A stretch of DNA of 64,000 bases from Modestobacter caceresii (GTDB lineage: Bacteria > Actinomycetota > Actinomycetes > Mycobacteriales > Geodermatophilaceae). This document shows positions 52,359 through 61,565 of this stretch, piece after piece. The notes beneath the pieces were generated by a model. It did no database searches and had not been told where the DNA came from. It saw only the letters and a program-made list of their open reading frames with translations. A program made the translations under genes and the position numbers. How positions within the stretch are numbered: position 1 is the stretch's first letter; the number at the start of each line of letters is the position of its first letter. The DNA lies in contig NZ_JPMX01000042.1 of assembly GCF_000761485.1 (NCBI RefSeq), forward strand, positions 25,230 to 89,229. The letters are read 5' to 3'.

Positions 52359-53359
52359 CGATGCCCCGGGAACTGCCCGAGCTCCGGCCGGGCGCCGAGC
52401 GGCGGCTCGTGCTGGCCGCCTCCACCGGTGGTCATCTCGCCCAGCTGGTCCGGCTGGCGCCGGGGCTCGGGGCCTCCGCCGACTCGCTGTGGATCACCTT
52501 CCCCACCGCCCAGAGCGAGTCGCTCCTGGCGGGCCGGAACGTCCTGCACGTGCCCTACATCCGTCCGCGGGAGGGGCTGCAGATCGCCCGGGCGTTCCGG
52601 TCGATCCTGCCTCGGCTGCGGTCGGACCACTTCGACGCCGCGGTGAGCACGGGGTCGGCGTTGGCGCTGGCCGCGCTGCCTGCCGCGCACCTGGCCGGGA
52701 TCCCGACGCTCTACATCGAGAGCGTCTCGCGGGTGAACGGCCCCTCCGTCAGCGGCCGGGTCCTGGCCGCGATGCGCTTCGCCCAGCTGCGGACACAGCA
52801 CCCGGGCTGGGCGGGAGGCCGCTGGGGCACCCACCCGAGCGTGTTCTCGGCGTTCCGGATGGTGCCTCGAGCGGTGCAGGGCGAGGGGCGGGCGAGACTG
52901 TTCATCACGCTCGGCACGCTCCGCGGCTATCCGTTCCACTCGATCGTCGACCGCGTCCTGGAGCTGGGGCTGGCCGACGACCACACGGTCTGGCAGCTGG
53001 GGGAGACCGAGCCGACCGTCGAGCTGCCGGGTCAGGTCCACCGCGAGCTGCCCGCCCGGGACTTCGAGCGGTACGCGCGCGAGGCGGACGTGGTGATCAC
53101 CCACGCCGGCGTCGGCAGCGTCCTCGGGCTGCTGGAGATGGGCATCGCGCCGATCGCCGTCGTCCGCCGCCGTTCCCGTGGCGAGCACGTCGACGACCAC
53201 CAGCAGCAGCTGGCGGGCCTGATGAAGAGCAGCGGGATCGGCTTCGCCGTCGAGGTCGACGAGCTCTGCCCGGAGGTCGTCGCGGCTGCGGCGCGCGTCC
53301 GGGTCGAGACCGACCCCGGCACGACCGGCGAGTCCGGCACGTCGCTCTCCCGGCCCTGA
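52355..53359 (+). CDS. Glycosyltransferase with fused PssD/PssE (Alg14/Alg13-like) halves
   Basis: 334 residues. The N-terminal half (LVLAASTGGHLAQLVRLAPGL, VSTGSALALAALPAAHLAGIPTLYIES) is PssD/Alg14-like; the C-terminal half (LFITLGTLRGYPFHSIVDRVLE, VVITHAGVGSVLGLLEMG, RSRGEHVDDHQQQLAG) is PssE/Alg13-like. In many bacteria these are separate genes; here they are one polypeptide. Adds the second or later sugar on the lipid carrier. Confidence 0.87.
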   Translation: MTMPRELPELRPGAERRLVLAASTGGHLAQLVRLAPGLGASADSLWITFPTAQSESLLAGRNVLHVPYIRPREGLQIARAFRSILPRLRSDHFDAAVSTGSALALAALPAAHLAGIPTLYIESVSRVNGPSVSGRVLAAMRFAQLRTQHPGWAGGRWGTHPSVFSAFRMVPRAVQGEGRARLFITLGTLRGYPFHSIVDRVLELGLADDHTVWQLGETEPTVELPGQVHRELPARDFERYAREADVVITHAGVGSVLGLLEMGIAPIAVVRRRSRGEHVDDHQQQLAGLMKSSGIGFAVEVDELCPEVVAAAARVRVETDPGTTGESGTSLSRP

Positions 53360-53383
53360 CCACTGCCGCGCGGCGGTTCAGGG

Positions 53384-53415
53384 GGCCGGACGGCGCACGG
53401 GGCGCTCGTCCGGCC
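53384..53415. terminator. Bidirectional hairpin terminator
   Basis: GGCCGGACG (53384-53392) pairs with CGTCCGGCC (53407-53415) between convergent genes ending at 53359 and 53458. Confidence 0.7.
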
Positions 53416-53457
53416 TGCTGACCCAGCCGGCGCGACCCGTGCCGGTCGCGGGCGGGG

Positions 53458-55356
53458 TCAGATGACGCTGTGCCCGGCCTGCGAGATGGCGGTGATCTCC
53501 CGGAAGAAGTCGTTGTCGCGCAGCAGGACCTGGGGCTCGTCGATCGCCTGGAGCCGGCCGGCCCCCATCACCATGACCCGGTCGCAGATCGACAGCGTGG
53601 ACACCCGGTGCGCGACGAGGAAGAGCAGGACCTCGCCCTTCATCCGCGCCAGGGACTCCTGGACCGCCTGCTCGCTCTTGACGTCCAGCGCACTGGTGGG
53701 CTCGTCGAGGATCAGCACGTCGGGACGCCCGGCCAGGGCGCGGGCCAGGCACAGTCGCTGGCGCTGGCCCCCGGAGATCGCCGCGGCCCGCTGCCCGATG
53801 ACCGTCTGGTAGCCCTTCGGCCAGCTGAGGATCTCCTCGTGCAGCGAGGCCTTGCGCGCGGCCTCCTCGACCTCCGCGTCGGAGATGTCGTCGCGGTAGA
53901 AGCGGATGTTGTCGGCGACGGTGCCCCAGAGCAGTTGCGGGCTCTGCGGCACGTAGGAGACGCGCTGCCGCCAGTCACTGAGCCGGAAGTCGCGGGCGTC
54001 CTGGCCGTTGACCGTGACGGAGCCGCTGGTCGGCTGCCGCAGGCGCAGCAGCAGCTGCACGATGGAGGACTTCCCGGCCCCGGACGGGCCGACGATGCCG
54101 ATGACCTCACCGCGGCTGGCCTCGAAGGACACGTCGTGCAGGACGGGCGCCGTGGAGTCGTAGGCGAAGTCCACGTGGGACATGCCGAGCCGCTCGACGC
54201 GGGACAGCGGGTGGTCGCCGTCCTGCCGGGTGTGCCCGGCGTAGTGGTCGAGCGCACGGCGCAGCCGGCCCATGTAGGGGATCAGCTCGTTCATCCGGGT
54301 GGAGGAAGCCTGGATCCGCTGCCCGAAGGTCAGCGACCGGATGAGGATGAGGACGACCGCGCCGAGCTCGCCGATCGCCGTCGCCCCGGACAGGTGGACG
54401 ATCGTGAGGGCGAGCAACAGCAGGAAGAACGCGACGCTCTGGTAGAGCGCCGGGACGGCCCGGTTGAGGAAGCGGGTCTGCAGGAGCGGACGGCGCACCT
54501 CCTGGATCATCTTCTCGACGGCCTCGCGGTAGGCCCGGTTGGCCCCGAAGACCTGGGTCTCCTCGGCCAGCTGCACCATCTCCTGCACGCCCTTGGCGTA
54601 CTCGACGTTCTCCGCGCTCAGCGCCCGGGCGTGGCCGCGCTGGCGGCGGGCCAGCGGGGCCAGCATCACGAACAGCACCGCCGAGGCCCCGATGAGGATC
54701 AGCGCCGTCGGGGCGCTGAGCAGGAAGGCGGAGGCGAGCAGCGTGAAGAACATGAGGACGGCGCTGATGCCCTCGGAGAGGGTGGTGACCGCCGCCGAGG
54801 CCTGGATCGCCTGGGTGGTCATCAGGGACTGGAAGTGCCCGTCGCGCTCGGCCGACTGGATCTTCCAGGACGCCGAGGTGAACCGCTCGAACAGGTCACG
54901 CCGGAGGGCGGCCATCACCGACGCGCTCATCGAGGCGGGCACGTAGGCGAGCCACACCTGCAGCGCGCCGCGGAAGACGGCCAGCCCCATGCCCACCGCG
55001 CAGAGGACGACGAGCGGGGCGGTGACGTCGAGCGGTCCGGGGATGGCGTCGACCTCCGTCTGCCCCTGGGACAGCGCGGTGGCGAGGGAGGCGACCAGCG
55101 CCAGCAGCGCGGCCTCGACCAGGCCGGCGATCACCGAGCCGCCCGCCATCAGCGCGATGCGCGACTTCGACGAGCCGAGGAAGGGGCCGAACTGCTGCCA
55201 GGCGGTCCTGTAGCGCCGGACGACCCTGGTGGGGGTCGGCCACTGCTTCGGCAGTGACAACTGCCCTCCCGGACTCGAGTGCACGACCCCGGCCGGGGTC
55301 TTGGTCACGGCGAACCCTACCGTCGTGGCCTGGCCACGAGGAGCGTCGTGGCCCAC
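53458..55356 (-). CDS. ABC exporter, fused membrane and ATPase domains (MsbA-like)
   Basis: 632 residues. About 40 hydrophilic residues, then six helices (about 65-345) and an ATPase domain: Walker A GIVGPSGAGKSS near 425, the signature ISGGQRQRLCLARAL near 525, Walker B VLILDEPTSALD near 545, and H-loop VAHRVSTL. A homodimeric exporter of lipid, lipid-linked sugar or peptide. It is the only ABC exporter of the EPS locus, so it may move a modifying group. It diverges from the TupA-like gene. GTG start. Confidence 0.9.
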   Translation of the reverse strand: MGHDAPRGQATTVGFAVTKTPAGVVHSSPGGQLSLPKQWPTPTRVVRRYRTAWQQFGPFLGSSKSRIALMAGGSVIAGLVEAALLALVASLATALSQGQTEVDAIPGPLDVTAPLVVLCAVGMGLAVFRGALQVWLAYVPASMSASVMAALRRDLFERFTSASWKIQSAERDGHFQSLMTTQAIQASAAVTTLSEGISAVLMFFTLLASAFLLSAPTALILIGASAVLFVMLAPLARRQRGHARALSAENVEYAKGVQEMVQLAEETQVFGANRAYREAVEKMIQEVRRPLLQTRFLNRAVPALYQSVAFFLLLLALTIVHLSGATAIGELGAVVLILIRSLTFGQRIQASSTRMNELIPYMGRLRRALDHYAGHTRQDGDHPLSRVERLGMSHVDFAYDSTAPVLHDVSFEASRGEVIGIVGPSGAGKSSIVQLLLRLRQPTSGSVTVNGQDARDFRLSDWRQRVSYVPQSPQLLWGTVADNIRFYRDDISDAEVEEAARKASLHEEILSWPKGYQTVIGQRAAAISGGQRQRLCLARALAGRPDVLILDEPTSALDVKSEQAVQESLARMKGEVLLFLVAHRVSTLSICDRVMVMGAGRLQAIDEPQVLLRDNDFFREITAISQAGHSVI

Positions 55357-55384
55357 ACTGAGCGTGGGGACGAGGGGGGCGACC

Positions 55385-55413
55385 TTGCGGCGCAGTCGCG
55401 GGTCTGTTGAAGT
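55385..55413 (+). promoter_or_regulatory. Leaderless promoter of the TupA-like gene
   Basis: TTGCGG (55385-55390), a 17-nt spacer, TGAAGT (55408-55413), then 7 nt to GTG at 55421. Spacing fits sigma-70-type promoters. Confidence 0.45.
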
Positions 55414-55420
55414 GTGCGCC

Positions 55421-56296
55421 GTGGCCCCGGCGCCGTTCCCCCGTCTCGACCTGCAGCGGCTGGTCCCTGTCCAGCTGCGCCGGGCGAGGAAGTTCTACCT
55501 CCGGCACGGTCGGCTCCCTCCCGTGATGGGCTTCGAGACCTTCAACGACAAGGTGCAGTGGCGGATCACCCGGGACCGTCGGGACCTGCTCCGGGCGACC
55601 TGCGACAAGCTGGCCATGAAGGAGCACGCGGCACGGCTGGCGCCGGATCTCACCCGGACGCCGGAGACGTACTGGTTCGGCACCGATGTCGCCGAGCTGC
55701 GTGACGTCGACCTGCCCGAGAACTGGGTGCTGAAGCCGAACCACGCGAGTCAGCGCGTCATCATCAGCGGTGGCCCCGCCGACGTCGAGAAGCTGGCGGT
55801 CGAGGTCGCCGGCTGGGTGGACGAGCCGTACTGGCGGCGCAGCGGCGAGTGGGCCTACCGCACGGCCCGCCCCGGGCTCCTGGTCGAGGAGTTCATCGGC
55901 ACGCCGGGCGAGGTGCCCGCCGACCTCAAGCTGTTCGTCTTCGACGGGCAGCCCCGCGCCGTCGCCGTGCACAGCAAGGACGGCGCCGTGCACAAGGCCC
56001 GGTACTACACCACCGACTGGGAGCCGATGCCCTGGACCGGTGGCTACGTCGCGGGGCCCGACACCCCCCGCCCCGAGCGCCTCGAGGACATGCTGAAGGC
56101 GGCCTCCCTGCTCGCGCAGGACTTCGACATGATGCGGGTCGACTTCTACGAGCACGACGGGGTGCTGTGGTTCGGCGAGCTGACCCCCTATCCCGCGGCC
56201 GGCCTGGCCCGGTACGAGCCCGAGCTGGACCGGCTGCTGGGCAGTTGGTGGCAGCTCCCCGTCACCGGGCGCAGAGGGCTGCTCCCCCTGCGCTGA
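55421..56296 (+). CDS. TupA-like ATP-grasp protein
   Basis: 291 residues. FETFNDKVQWRITRDRRDLLRATCDKLAMKEH near 40-70, PENWVLKPNHASQRVII with the ATP-binding Lys near 107, LLVEEFIG, DLKLFVFDGQPRAV, and MMRVDFYEHDGVLWFGELTPYPAAGLARY with metal-binding Asp and Glu. TupA of Bacillus makes the teichuronopeptide, so this protein may ligate an amino acid or similar group to a uronic-acid polymer. GTG at 55421 is chosen by the promoter position; GTG at 55412 is possible. Confidence 0.85.
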   Translation: MAPAPFPRLDLQRLVPVQLRRARKFYLRHGRLPPVMGFETFNDKVQWRITRDRRDLLRATCDKLAMKEHAARLAPDLTRTPETYWFGTDVAELRDVDLPENWVLKPNHASQRVIISGGPADVEKLAVEVAGWVDEPYWRRSGEWAYRTARPGLLVEEFIGTPGEVPADLKLFVFDGQPRAVAVHSKDGAVHKARYYTTDWEPMPWTGGYVAGPDTPRPERLEDMLKAASLLAQDFDMMRVDFYEHDGVLWFGELTPYPAAGLARYEPELDRLLGSWWQLPVTGRRGLLPLR

Positions 56297-56326
56297 GCGG
56301 CGCGGCCGCCGCCGGGCGCGCGGCGC

Positions 56327-57319
56327 TCAGGCGTGCCGGGCGGCGAGCAGGCCGTGGTCGATGTAGAAGCGGCGCACGCGCGAGTCGGCCAGGAAGGACC
56401 CGTGGAACTGGAACACGTTGAGGTTCGGGACGCCGGCGTTCCCCTCGAGCACCAGTGGGCCGCGGTCGGTGACGCAGACGTCCCAGCCGACGTGCGTCAC
56501 CTCCGGGAAGGCCGTCATCAGCTGCCCGACCAGGTCGAGCACCTCGCCCCAGTGCGGCACGGTCTCCCCGGCAATCGGCACCCCGGTGTCGGGATGCCGG
56601 TCGTAGGTGGGGCGCCCCCGCTCCCGTGGGCGCCCCACCGCCGGACCGAGGCGCCCGGTCGCGAGGTCGACGGCGCTGCACAGACCGCCCGAGCTGACGT
56701 TGTCGACGGCGCCGCTGGCCGCGGTGCCCCACCGGTGCACCGCGGCGGCGACCACCGGGTCGCCGTCCGGCAGCCGGATGGCCAGCGCGCGGAGCGTGTT
56801 GAGGGAGCCCGGGTGGACGGCCCGGAGCTGCGGGTGCTGCTCCAGCCGCTCCTGCACGAGCACGGCGGCTCCCGGCTCGCCGGCGACCAGGCCCTCGACC
56901 CGCTCGCCCGCCACGATGCGGACCCCGCGTCCGCCGGCGCCGTCGAGGGGCTTGAGGACGACGTCCGGCGCGGTCCGCATCCGGTCCAGCGCCGCGGCCG
57001 ACCGGCCGTGCACCGTGCCGCGGAGCCCGACGCCGTAGACCTCGGGGGCGGCAGCCGCGAGGCCGCGGGCGACCACGACGTCGGCGAAGACGTTCTTGTC
57101 CTCCAGCAGCCGTGCGCCGGCCGGGTCGTTCAGCCGGCGCAGCCGTGCCTCGACCGCGGCGTCGCTGATGAACGGGACGGCGGGGTCGTGGATGCCGGGG
57201 TAGGCGTACCAGCGGTTGGAGAGGAAGCCGCGTCGCCACATCGACGGGTGCAGGCGGCCGGCGTACTGGCGCCGCTCCAGCCGCGCCATGGTGCGCAGCA
57301 GCGTGGCGCGACTGGTCAT
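56327..57319 (-). CDS. ATP-grasp protein, sugar-transfer-associated type
   Basis: 330 residues. MWRRGFLSNRWYAYPGIHDPAVPFISD, LEDKNVFADVVVARGL, VVLKPLDGAGGRGVRIV, GAAVLVQERLEQHPQL, and THVGWDVCVTDRGPLVLEGNAGVPNL follow the ATP-grasp order of Lys, Glu and Asp/Glu/Asn metal ligands. It resembles the 58148-59281 product. It likely forms an amide or ester bond on a polysaccharide precursor. ATG overlaps the stop of the PP-loop gene (ATGA), so the two are coupled. Confidence 0.82.
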   Translation of the reverse strand: MTSRATLLRTMARLERRQYAGRLHPSMWRRGFLSNRWYAYPGIHDPAVPFISDAAVEARLRRLNDPAGARLLEDKNVFADVVVARGLAAAAPEVYGVGLRGTVHGRSAAALDRMRTAPDVVLKPLDGAGGRGVRIVAGERVEGLVAGEPGAAVLVQERLEQHPQLRAVHPGSLNTLRALAIRLPDGDPVVAAAVHRWGTAASGAVDNVSSGGLCSAVDLATGRLGPAVGRPRERGRPTYDRHPDTGVPIAGETVPHWGEVLDLVGQLMTAFPEVTHVGWDVCVTDRGPLVLEGNAGVPNLNVFQFHGSFLADSRVRRFYIDHGLLAARHA

Positions 57320-58071
57320 GCAGTGCGCCGGACCCGGCGCCTGGCGGCCCGGGTGACCCGGCGCTGGGTCCGCACGAGCTTGCGACCGAGGACGAGCGCC
57401 GGGGGAGCGAAGGTCACGCCGTCCCGGTTGGTCAGCTGGCAGGGCCGGCACTGACCGCAGGGCAGGTCGCCGAGCGGGTCGTGGCAGAACCAGCGCTGGG
57501 ACAGCAGGTCCAGGAAGCCGTGCTCCCGGGCGATCTCGGCCATCTCGCCCTTCGTCGTCCGGAGGACGGGGAAGGACCAGAACCGGAACATCTGCGCCTC
57601 GGGCGCGGAGCTGAGCGTCCCGCGGTCGTCGGTGAAGACCAGGCGGTGCAGCGCGGTGGGGCCGTCGTCGTGGGCCTGCATGCAGACCTCCACGCCCGAC
57701 CAGCCGAGCCGCTCGGCGACACCGGCCAGGTAGACGTACTGGCTGCCGATCCAGGTGCCGTTGCGCAGGATCGACGCGTTGAGGGCCTGGAGCTCCTCCG
57801 ACGGCGGGAAGTCCCAGCGCAGGTGCATCTCGACCGGGGCCAGCATCGCCGGGTCGTCGAGCCGCTGGAGCAGCTGCTCGCGCATCCGGGCCATCGTGGT
57901 GAGCTCCAGCAGGGTGCTGCGCCGCTCGGGGTTGACCACGTAGATCGGTTGCACCGGCCGGTGCTCGACGAGCAGCGCCTGCATCAGCCGGAAGGAGGAG
58001 TCCCAGCCTCCGGTCCACAGCAGTCGGACGGGGGCGTGGTCCTCGGGTTCGTGGTCCTCGGCGGCACTCAT
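57316..58071 (-). CDS. QueC-like PP-loop ATPase with four-cysteine zinc site
   Basis: 251 residues. The PP-loop motif is LLWTGGWDSS at residues 17-26 (canonical SGGxDS). C196-x8-C205-x2-C208-x2-C211 matches the QueC zinc site. QueC makes 7-cyano-7-deazaguanine, but no queC partners (queD, queE) are near, and the gene is coupled to an ATP-grasp gene in a polysaccharide locus. It may instead activate a carboxylate to an amide or nitrile for the polymer. ATG at 58071 has GAGAGG upstream; a GTG at 58101 is possible. Confidence 0.8.
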   Translation of the reverse strand: MSAAEDHEPEDHAPVRLLWTGGWDSSFRLMQALLVEHRPVQPIYVVNPERRSTLLELTTMARMREQLLQRLDDPAMLAPVEMHLRWDFPPSEELQALNASILRNGTWIGSQYVYLAGVAERLGWSGVEVCMQAHDDGPTALHRLVFTDDRGTLSSAPEAQMFRFWSFPVLRTTKGEMAEIAREHGFLDLLSQRWFCHDPLGDLPCGQCRPCQLTNRDGVTFAPPALVLGRKLVRTQRRVTRAARRRVRRTA

Positions 58072-58111
58072 CGCCGTCCTCTCGTTCGTTCCAGGGGTCA
58101 CGGGCCGGGTG

Positions 58112-58143
58112 CGGTACCGAACGGGTGGCCCCGTCCGGTACCG
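58112..58143 (-). terminator. Hairpin between the two ATP-grasp transcription units
   Basis: CGGTACCGAACGG and CCGTCCGGTACCG pair over 13 bp with one G-U type position and a 6-nt loop, just after the minus-strand stop at 58148. Confidence 0.6.
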
Positions 58144-58147
58144 GGGT

Positions 58148-59281
58148 TCATCGGGAGGTGAGGGTGCGCCCGACCCGCCGGGCGACCCGACGGGCGCGGT
58201 CCCGACCGCGGGCGAGCACCCCGGCGGCGACCTGCCGGGACACCCGGCCGGTGGGCAGCGGCACCCCGAGGCCCTCGACCCGCTCCCGGGTGTCCGGATC
58301 GGCGAGCCAGCCGTCGGCGGCCAGCATCTGGGAGCCGCGCAGGCTCCAGTGCACGTTGCCCTCCAGCAGCATCGGCCCGTCCGGGCCGATCACGACGTCC
58401 CAGCCGAGGAAGCGCAGCCCCGGGAAGAGGACGGCGGCGCGGCGGCACAGCTCGACGGTCTCCTGCCACAGGGGCAGCTCCCGGCCGGCGAACCGCTCGC
58501 CGGTGTCGGGGTGCTCGGTCAGGTCACCCGGCACGCCCTTGAGGATGCCCGGGCCCATCACGCCGGTGGCCACGTCGATCGGGATGCTGACCCCGCCGGA
58601 CCCCCAGTTGTCGATCATGCCGCCGCGTCGGCCGAGGCGGATGCTCGCGGCGTGCACGTGCGCGGTCCCGTCGGTGGCGACGGTGGTCAGCACGCGGCAG
58701 GTGTTGGTCGTCGTGGGGGCGAGCTGTGCCAGCTCCGGGTGGTTGCGGACGGCGTGCTGAAGGACGTAGCCGCTGACCCCGCGCTCACCGCCCGGGTCGA
58801 GTGCGGCGAAGACGCGCTCGAGGGTGGTCTCCTCGCCGGTGCGGGTCGTGGCCGTGCCGGTCGCGTGGTCGATCCGGTCGAGGATGGTGATCTGCGCGCC
58901 CTGCCCCCCGCCGGCGGGCTTCACCACCAGCCCGGTCGGACGGACACGGTCCAGCTCGGCGAGGACCTGGGGCACGGTCCGTAGCGGGCGCTCGCCGTCC
59001 CAGGTGGTGCCCTGGACGCTGTCGAAGAAGCCGATGGTCGGCGGCACGGGCAACCCGAAGCCGTCGGCGAAGCGGTAGAAGACCCACTTGTGCTCGGTGA
59101 GGACGTGGTTGCGCGGGTCGTTGACGACGTCCTGGACGAACCTGCGGTTCCAGTCGCTGCCCAGGTACCGGCCGGCGTCGGCGGCCGGGCGCCCGTCGTC
59201 GAAGCCGTAGGCGGTGATGTCCGCGGGCCGATAACCCCACAGCCAGACCAACTTGTTGCGCTGCAGCCTGCTCAGGGTCAC
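58148..59281 (-). CDS. ATP-grasp protein, sugar-transfer-associated type
   Basis: 377 residues. KLVWLWGYRPADITAYGFDDGRP at the start, VLTEHKWVFYRFADGFGL, PTGLVVKPAGGGQGAQITIL with the ATP-binding Lys, GYVLQHAVRNHPEL, and RFLGWDVVIGPDGPMLLEGNVHWSL with the metal ligands. It is longer than the paralogue at 56327-57319 and has a basic C-terminal tail. GTG with GGAGGAAC upstream. Probably another polymer-decorating ligase. Confidence 0.82.
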   Translation of the reverse strand: MTLSRLQRNKLVWLWGYRPADITAYGFDDGRPAADAGRYLGSDWNRRFVQDVVNDPRNHVLTEHKWVFYRFADGFGLPVPPTIGFFDSVQGTTWDGERPLRTVPQVLAELDRVRPTGLVVKPAGGGQGAQITILDRIDHATGTATTRTGEETTLERVFAALDPGGERGVSGYVLQHAVRNHPELAQLAPTTTNTCRVLTTVATDGTAHVHAASIRLGRRGGMIDNWGSGGVSIPIDVATGVMGPGILKGVPGDLTEHPDTGERFAGRELPLWQETVELCRRAAVLFPGLRFLGWDVVIGPDGPMLLEGNVHWSLRGSQMLAADGWLADPDTRERVEGLGVPLPTGRVSRQVAAGVLARGRDRARRVARRVGRTLTSR

Positions 59282-59353
59282 GTTCCTCCTCCTACCGCTG
59301 ACTCACGAGGGCGCCGGGGTGTCGGCCGGCCACGGCATTGTGCCCGAAGACGA

Positions 59354-60844
59354 TCAAGGAACGGTCGGTTCTCGGTGTCCCGTGACCGGGGGGCGTCCCA
59401 GGGCCGCGGCCTGCCGCGCGTCGACGCGGAGGGAGGCGATGACGCCGGCGGCCGCGAACACGAACGGGAAGGACGGCGACGAGACGAACACCGGGGCCAC
59501 CGCGGACTCCACGAGCAGCAGGACCAGCCAGCCGACCCCGGTGATCCGCATCCAGCGGACCAGGACGTCCTCGCGGGCGGAGACGCGCCGGAGCAGGGCG
59601 ACGAGCATGCAGGCGAGCCCGGCCGCGAAGCAGAACGCGCCGAACCAGCCGGTCTCGCCGTAGATCGCCGGCCACTGGGAGTCGTTGAGGAACTGACCGG
59701 AGTCCGGCCCCGGGCCCAGTCCGTAGCGGCCGGGGAAGCCCAGTGCGTAGTACAGCGGGCTGTAGTCGTCGGCGGCCGTCGAGCTGCCGTACCGGCCGAA
59801 CCCCGCGCCGAGCGGGAAGAACTGCGCCGCGACGGTGACCCCGCCTGCGGTGAGCATGGAGCGGGCGGAGTCCTGGTTGAGGTAGATGTCGATGTCGCCA
59901 CCGATGAGCGCCGCGAGCGGCGGCACGGTGAGGAGCGCCACGAGCGGACCGACGGCGAGGAGCGCCGCGACCCCGACCGGCCGGAGGAAGCGGGTGCCGA
60001 CCGCCGCCAGCGTGGCCAGCAGCCCGACGATGGACTTGACCTGGAAGGTCAGGAAGGCCAGGCCGCCGGAGAGCAGCACGAGGATCGTGTTGGCGAGGGA
60101 ACGGCGGACCACCAGGCCGTAGACGAGCGCGCCGACGGCGAGCACCCCGCTGAACCGGCTGAAGGCCGCCGGGTGCTGGAACACACCGTTGATCGCCGGG
60201 AACGGGCCGATGTAGCTGATCGGCGGCCGTCCGGTGGTGAAGTTCGCCCACGCTGCCGGGAGCGCGAGGTTCAGCAGCGCGGTGAAGGCCATCACCACGA
60301 TCGCCGTGACGCCGAGGCGGACCAGGAGGGCCAGGTCGTCGCGGGTCCAGTGCAGCTGCGCGATGGCGAAGGCGAAGACCACGCCCTTGACGGCGATGAA
60401 GGCAGCGGGGACGGCGAGCCCGGCGGGGACCTCCGCCAGCGCGGCGCTGACCAGCCCGGCGACGAGGAAGCCCAGGAACCAGCCGGTCCCCGGCAGCCAG
60501 ACCAGTCGTCCCTCGGTGACCAGGCGACGGGTGCTGAGGGCGACGAAGGCGAGGGCGATCACGCCCTCGTCCGCGTAGGTGCCCACCTGTCCCAGCACGT
60601 TCTGGATCGGCGCCGAGAGGATGATCACGACCAGCGCCAGCAGGACGAAGAGCTTCGGTCGGAACGCAGCGATCAGCACCCCGGTGAGGGCGATGAGCAC
60701 GGCGAGCGGCAGGGCCGGCTCGATCCAGGCCAGGGCGGCCAGGACGAAGGCCAGAGCTGCGGCGAAGACCACCCAGGCGGGCCCGGGCGGTGTTCCCGGG
60801 CCGGACCGCGCGGGGGCCCCAGCCGTCGTCGGCGGTGCCGACAT
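59354..60844 (-). CDS. O-antigen ligase/polymerase-type membrane protein (Wzy-like)
   Basis: 496 residues with about 12 helices and a large extracellular loop near 300-390 containing LGAGFGRYGSSTAADDYSPLYY and SQWPAIYGETGWFGAF, the pattern of the O-antigen ligase/Wzy family. It would polymerise the repeat units flipped by the 47646-49259 product. It follows the chain-length gene with one-base overlap (TGATG). Confidence 0.85.
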   Translation of the reverse strand: MSAPPTTAGAPARSGPGTPPGPAWVVFAAALAFVLAALAWIEPALPLAVLIALTGVLIAAFRPKLFVLLALVVIILSAPIQNVLGQVGTYADEGVIALAFVALSTRRLVTEGRLVWLPGTGWFLGFLVAGLVSAALAEVPAGLAVPAAFIAVKGVVFAFAIAQLHWTRDDLALLVRLGVTAIVVMAFTALLNLALPAAWANFTTGRPPISYIGPFPAINGVFQHPAAFSRFSGVLAVGALVYGLVVRRSLANTILVLLSGGLAFLTFQVKSIVGLLATLAAVGTRFLRPVGVAALLAVGPLVALLTVPPLAALIGGDIDIYLNQDSARSMLTAGGVTVAAQFFPLGAGFGRYGSSTAADDYSPLYYALGFPGRYGLGPGPDSGQFLNDSQWPAIYGETGWFGAFCFAAGLACMLVALLRRVSAREDVLVRWMRITGVGWLVLLLVESAVAPVFVSSPSFPFVFAAAGVIASLRVDARQAAALGRPPVTGHREPTVP

Positions 60845-61518
60845 CAGCGTCCCCGGGTGCCCGCGGAGAGCGCCTGGCGGAACACGATCACCAGGAAGGC
60901 CACCAGCAGGCCGACGGCGAGCCCCACCAGCAGGTTGAGCAGCAGCAGCGGCGACGCCAGCTCGTCGGGGATCTCCGGCGCCTCGACCACGGTCCCGGTC
61001 AGGCTGATCGGGGTGGCGGCGGCGGCGTCGCCCTCGATCTGGGTGATGAGGCTGGCGGCGATCGCGTTGGCGAGCTCGGCCGCGTTCGTCGGCGTGCCCG
61101 CCTCGACGGTGATGTTGATGATCGACGTGCGGGGGAGCACCTCCGCGGTGACGTTGTCCACCAGGTCGGTGGAGGCCACGTCCGCGCCGATGGCGTCGAT
61201 GGCGGGGTCGAGCACCGCGGGGGTCTGGGCGAGCGCGGCGAAGGTCTCCACCCGGTCGGCGACGAGCGCGGACGCCTGGGACAGGGTGTCGGTGGCCTCG
61301 ACGGAGACGACCGGGTCGACCAGCACCTTGGTCTCGGTCTCGTAGCGCTCCGGCATGAAGACGGTGACGAGCCAGCCGGCGAGGAGGCCGGCGACGACGG
61401 CGGCCACGATGATCATCCAGCTCCGGCGGATGACGCGCAGCACGTCACGCAGGTGCATGGAGCCCGGGTCCTCGTGGCGGTACCGGGGGAGCGGGGGCGC
61501 AGCGGTGTCGATGGTCAT
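60844..61518 (-). CDS. Chain-length determinant / Wzz-type protein
   Basis: 224 residues. HLRDVLRVIRRSWMIIVAAVVAGLLAGWLVTVF gives the first membrane helix near 40-60; ALVADRVETFAALAQTPAVL and ISLTGTVVEAPEIPDELASP match the Wzz/YveK domain; a second helix (LLLLNLLVGLAVGLLVAFLVIVF) ends the protein. No kinase domain is attached. It sets polymer length with Wzy. ATG at 61518; a GAGGA site lies upstream. Confidence 0.88.
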   Translation of the reverse strand: MTIDTAAPPLPRYRHEDPGSMHLRDVLRVIRRSWMIIVAAVVAGLLAGWLVTVFMPERYETETKVLVDPVVSVEATDTLSQASALVADRVETFAALAQTPAVLDPAIDAIGADVASTDLVDNVTAEVLPRTSIINITVEAGTPTNAAELANAIAASLITQIEGDAAAATPISLTGTVVEAPEIPDELASPLLLLNLLVGLAVGLLVAFLVIVFRQALSAGTRGR

Positions 61519-61565
61519 GTAGGGGGTCCTCTCGGGTGCTGGGGTGCGGGAGTCCGGCGTGCTGG

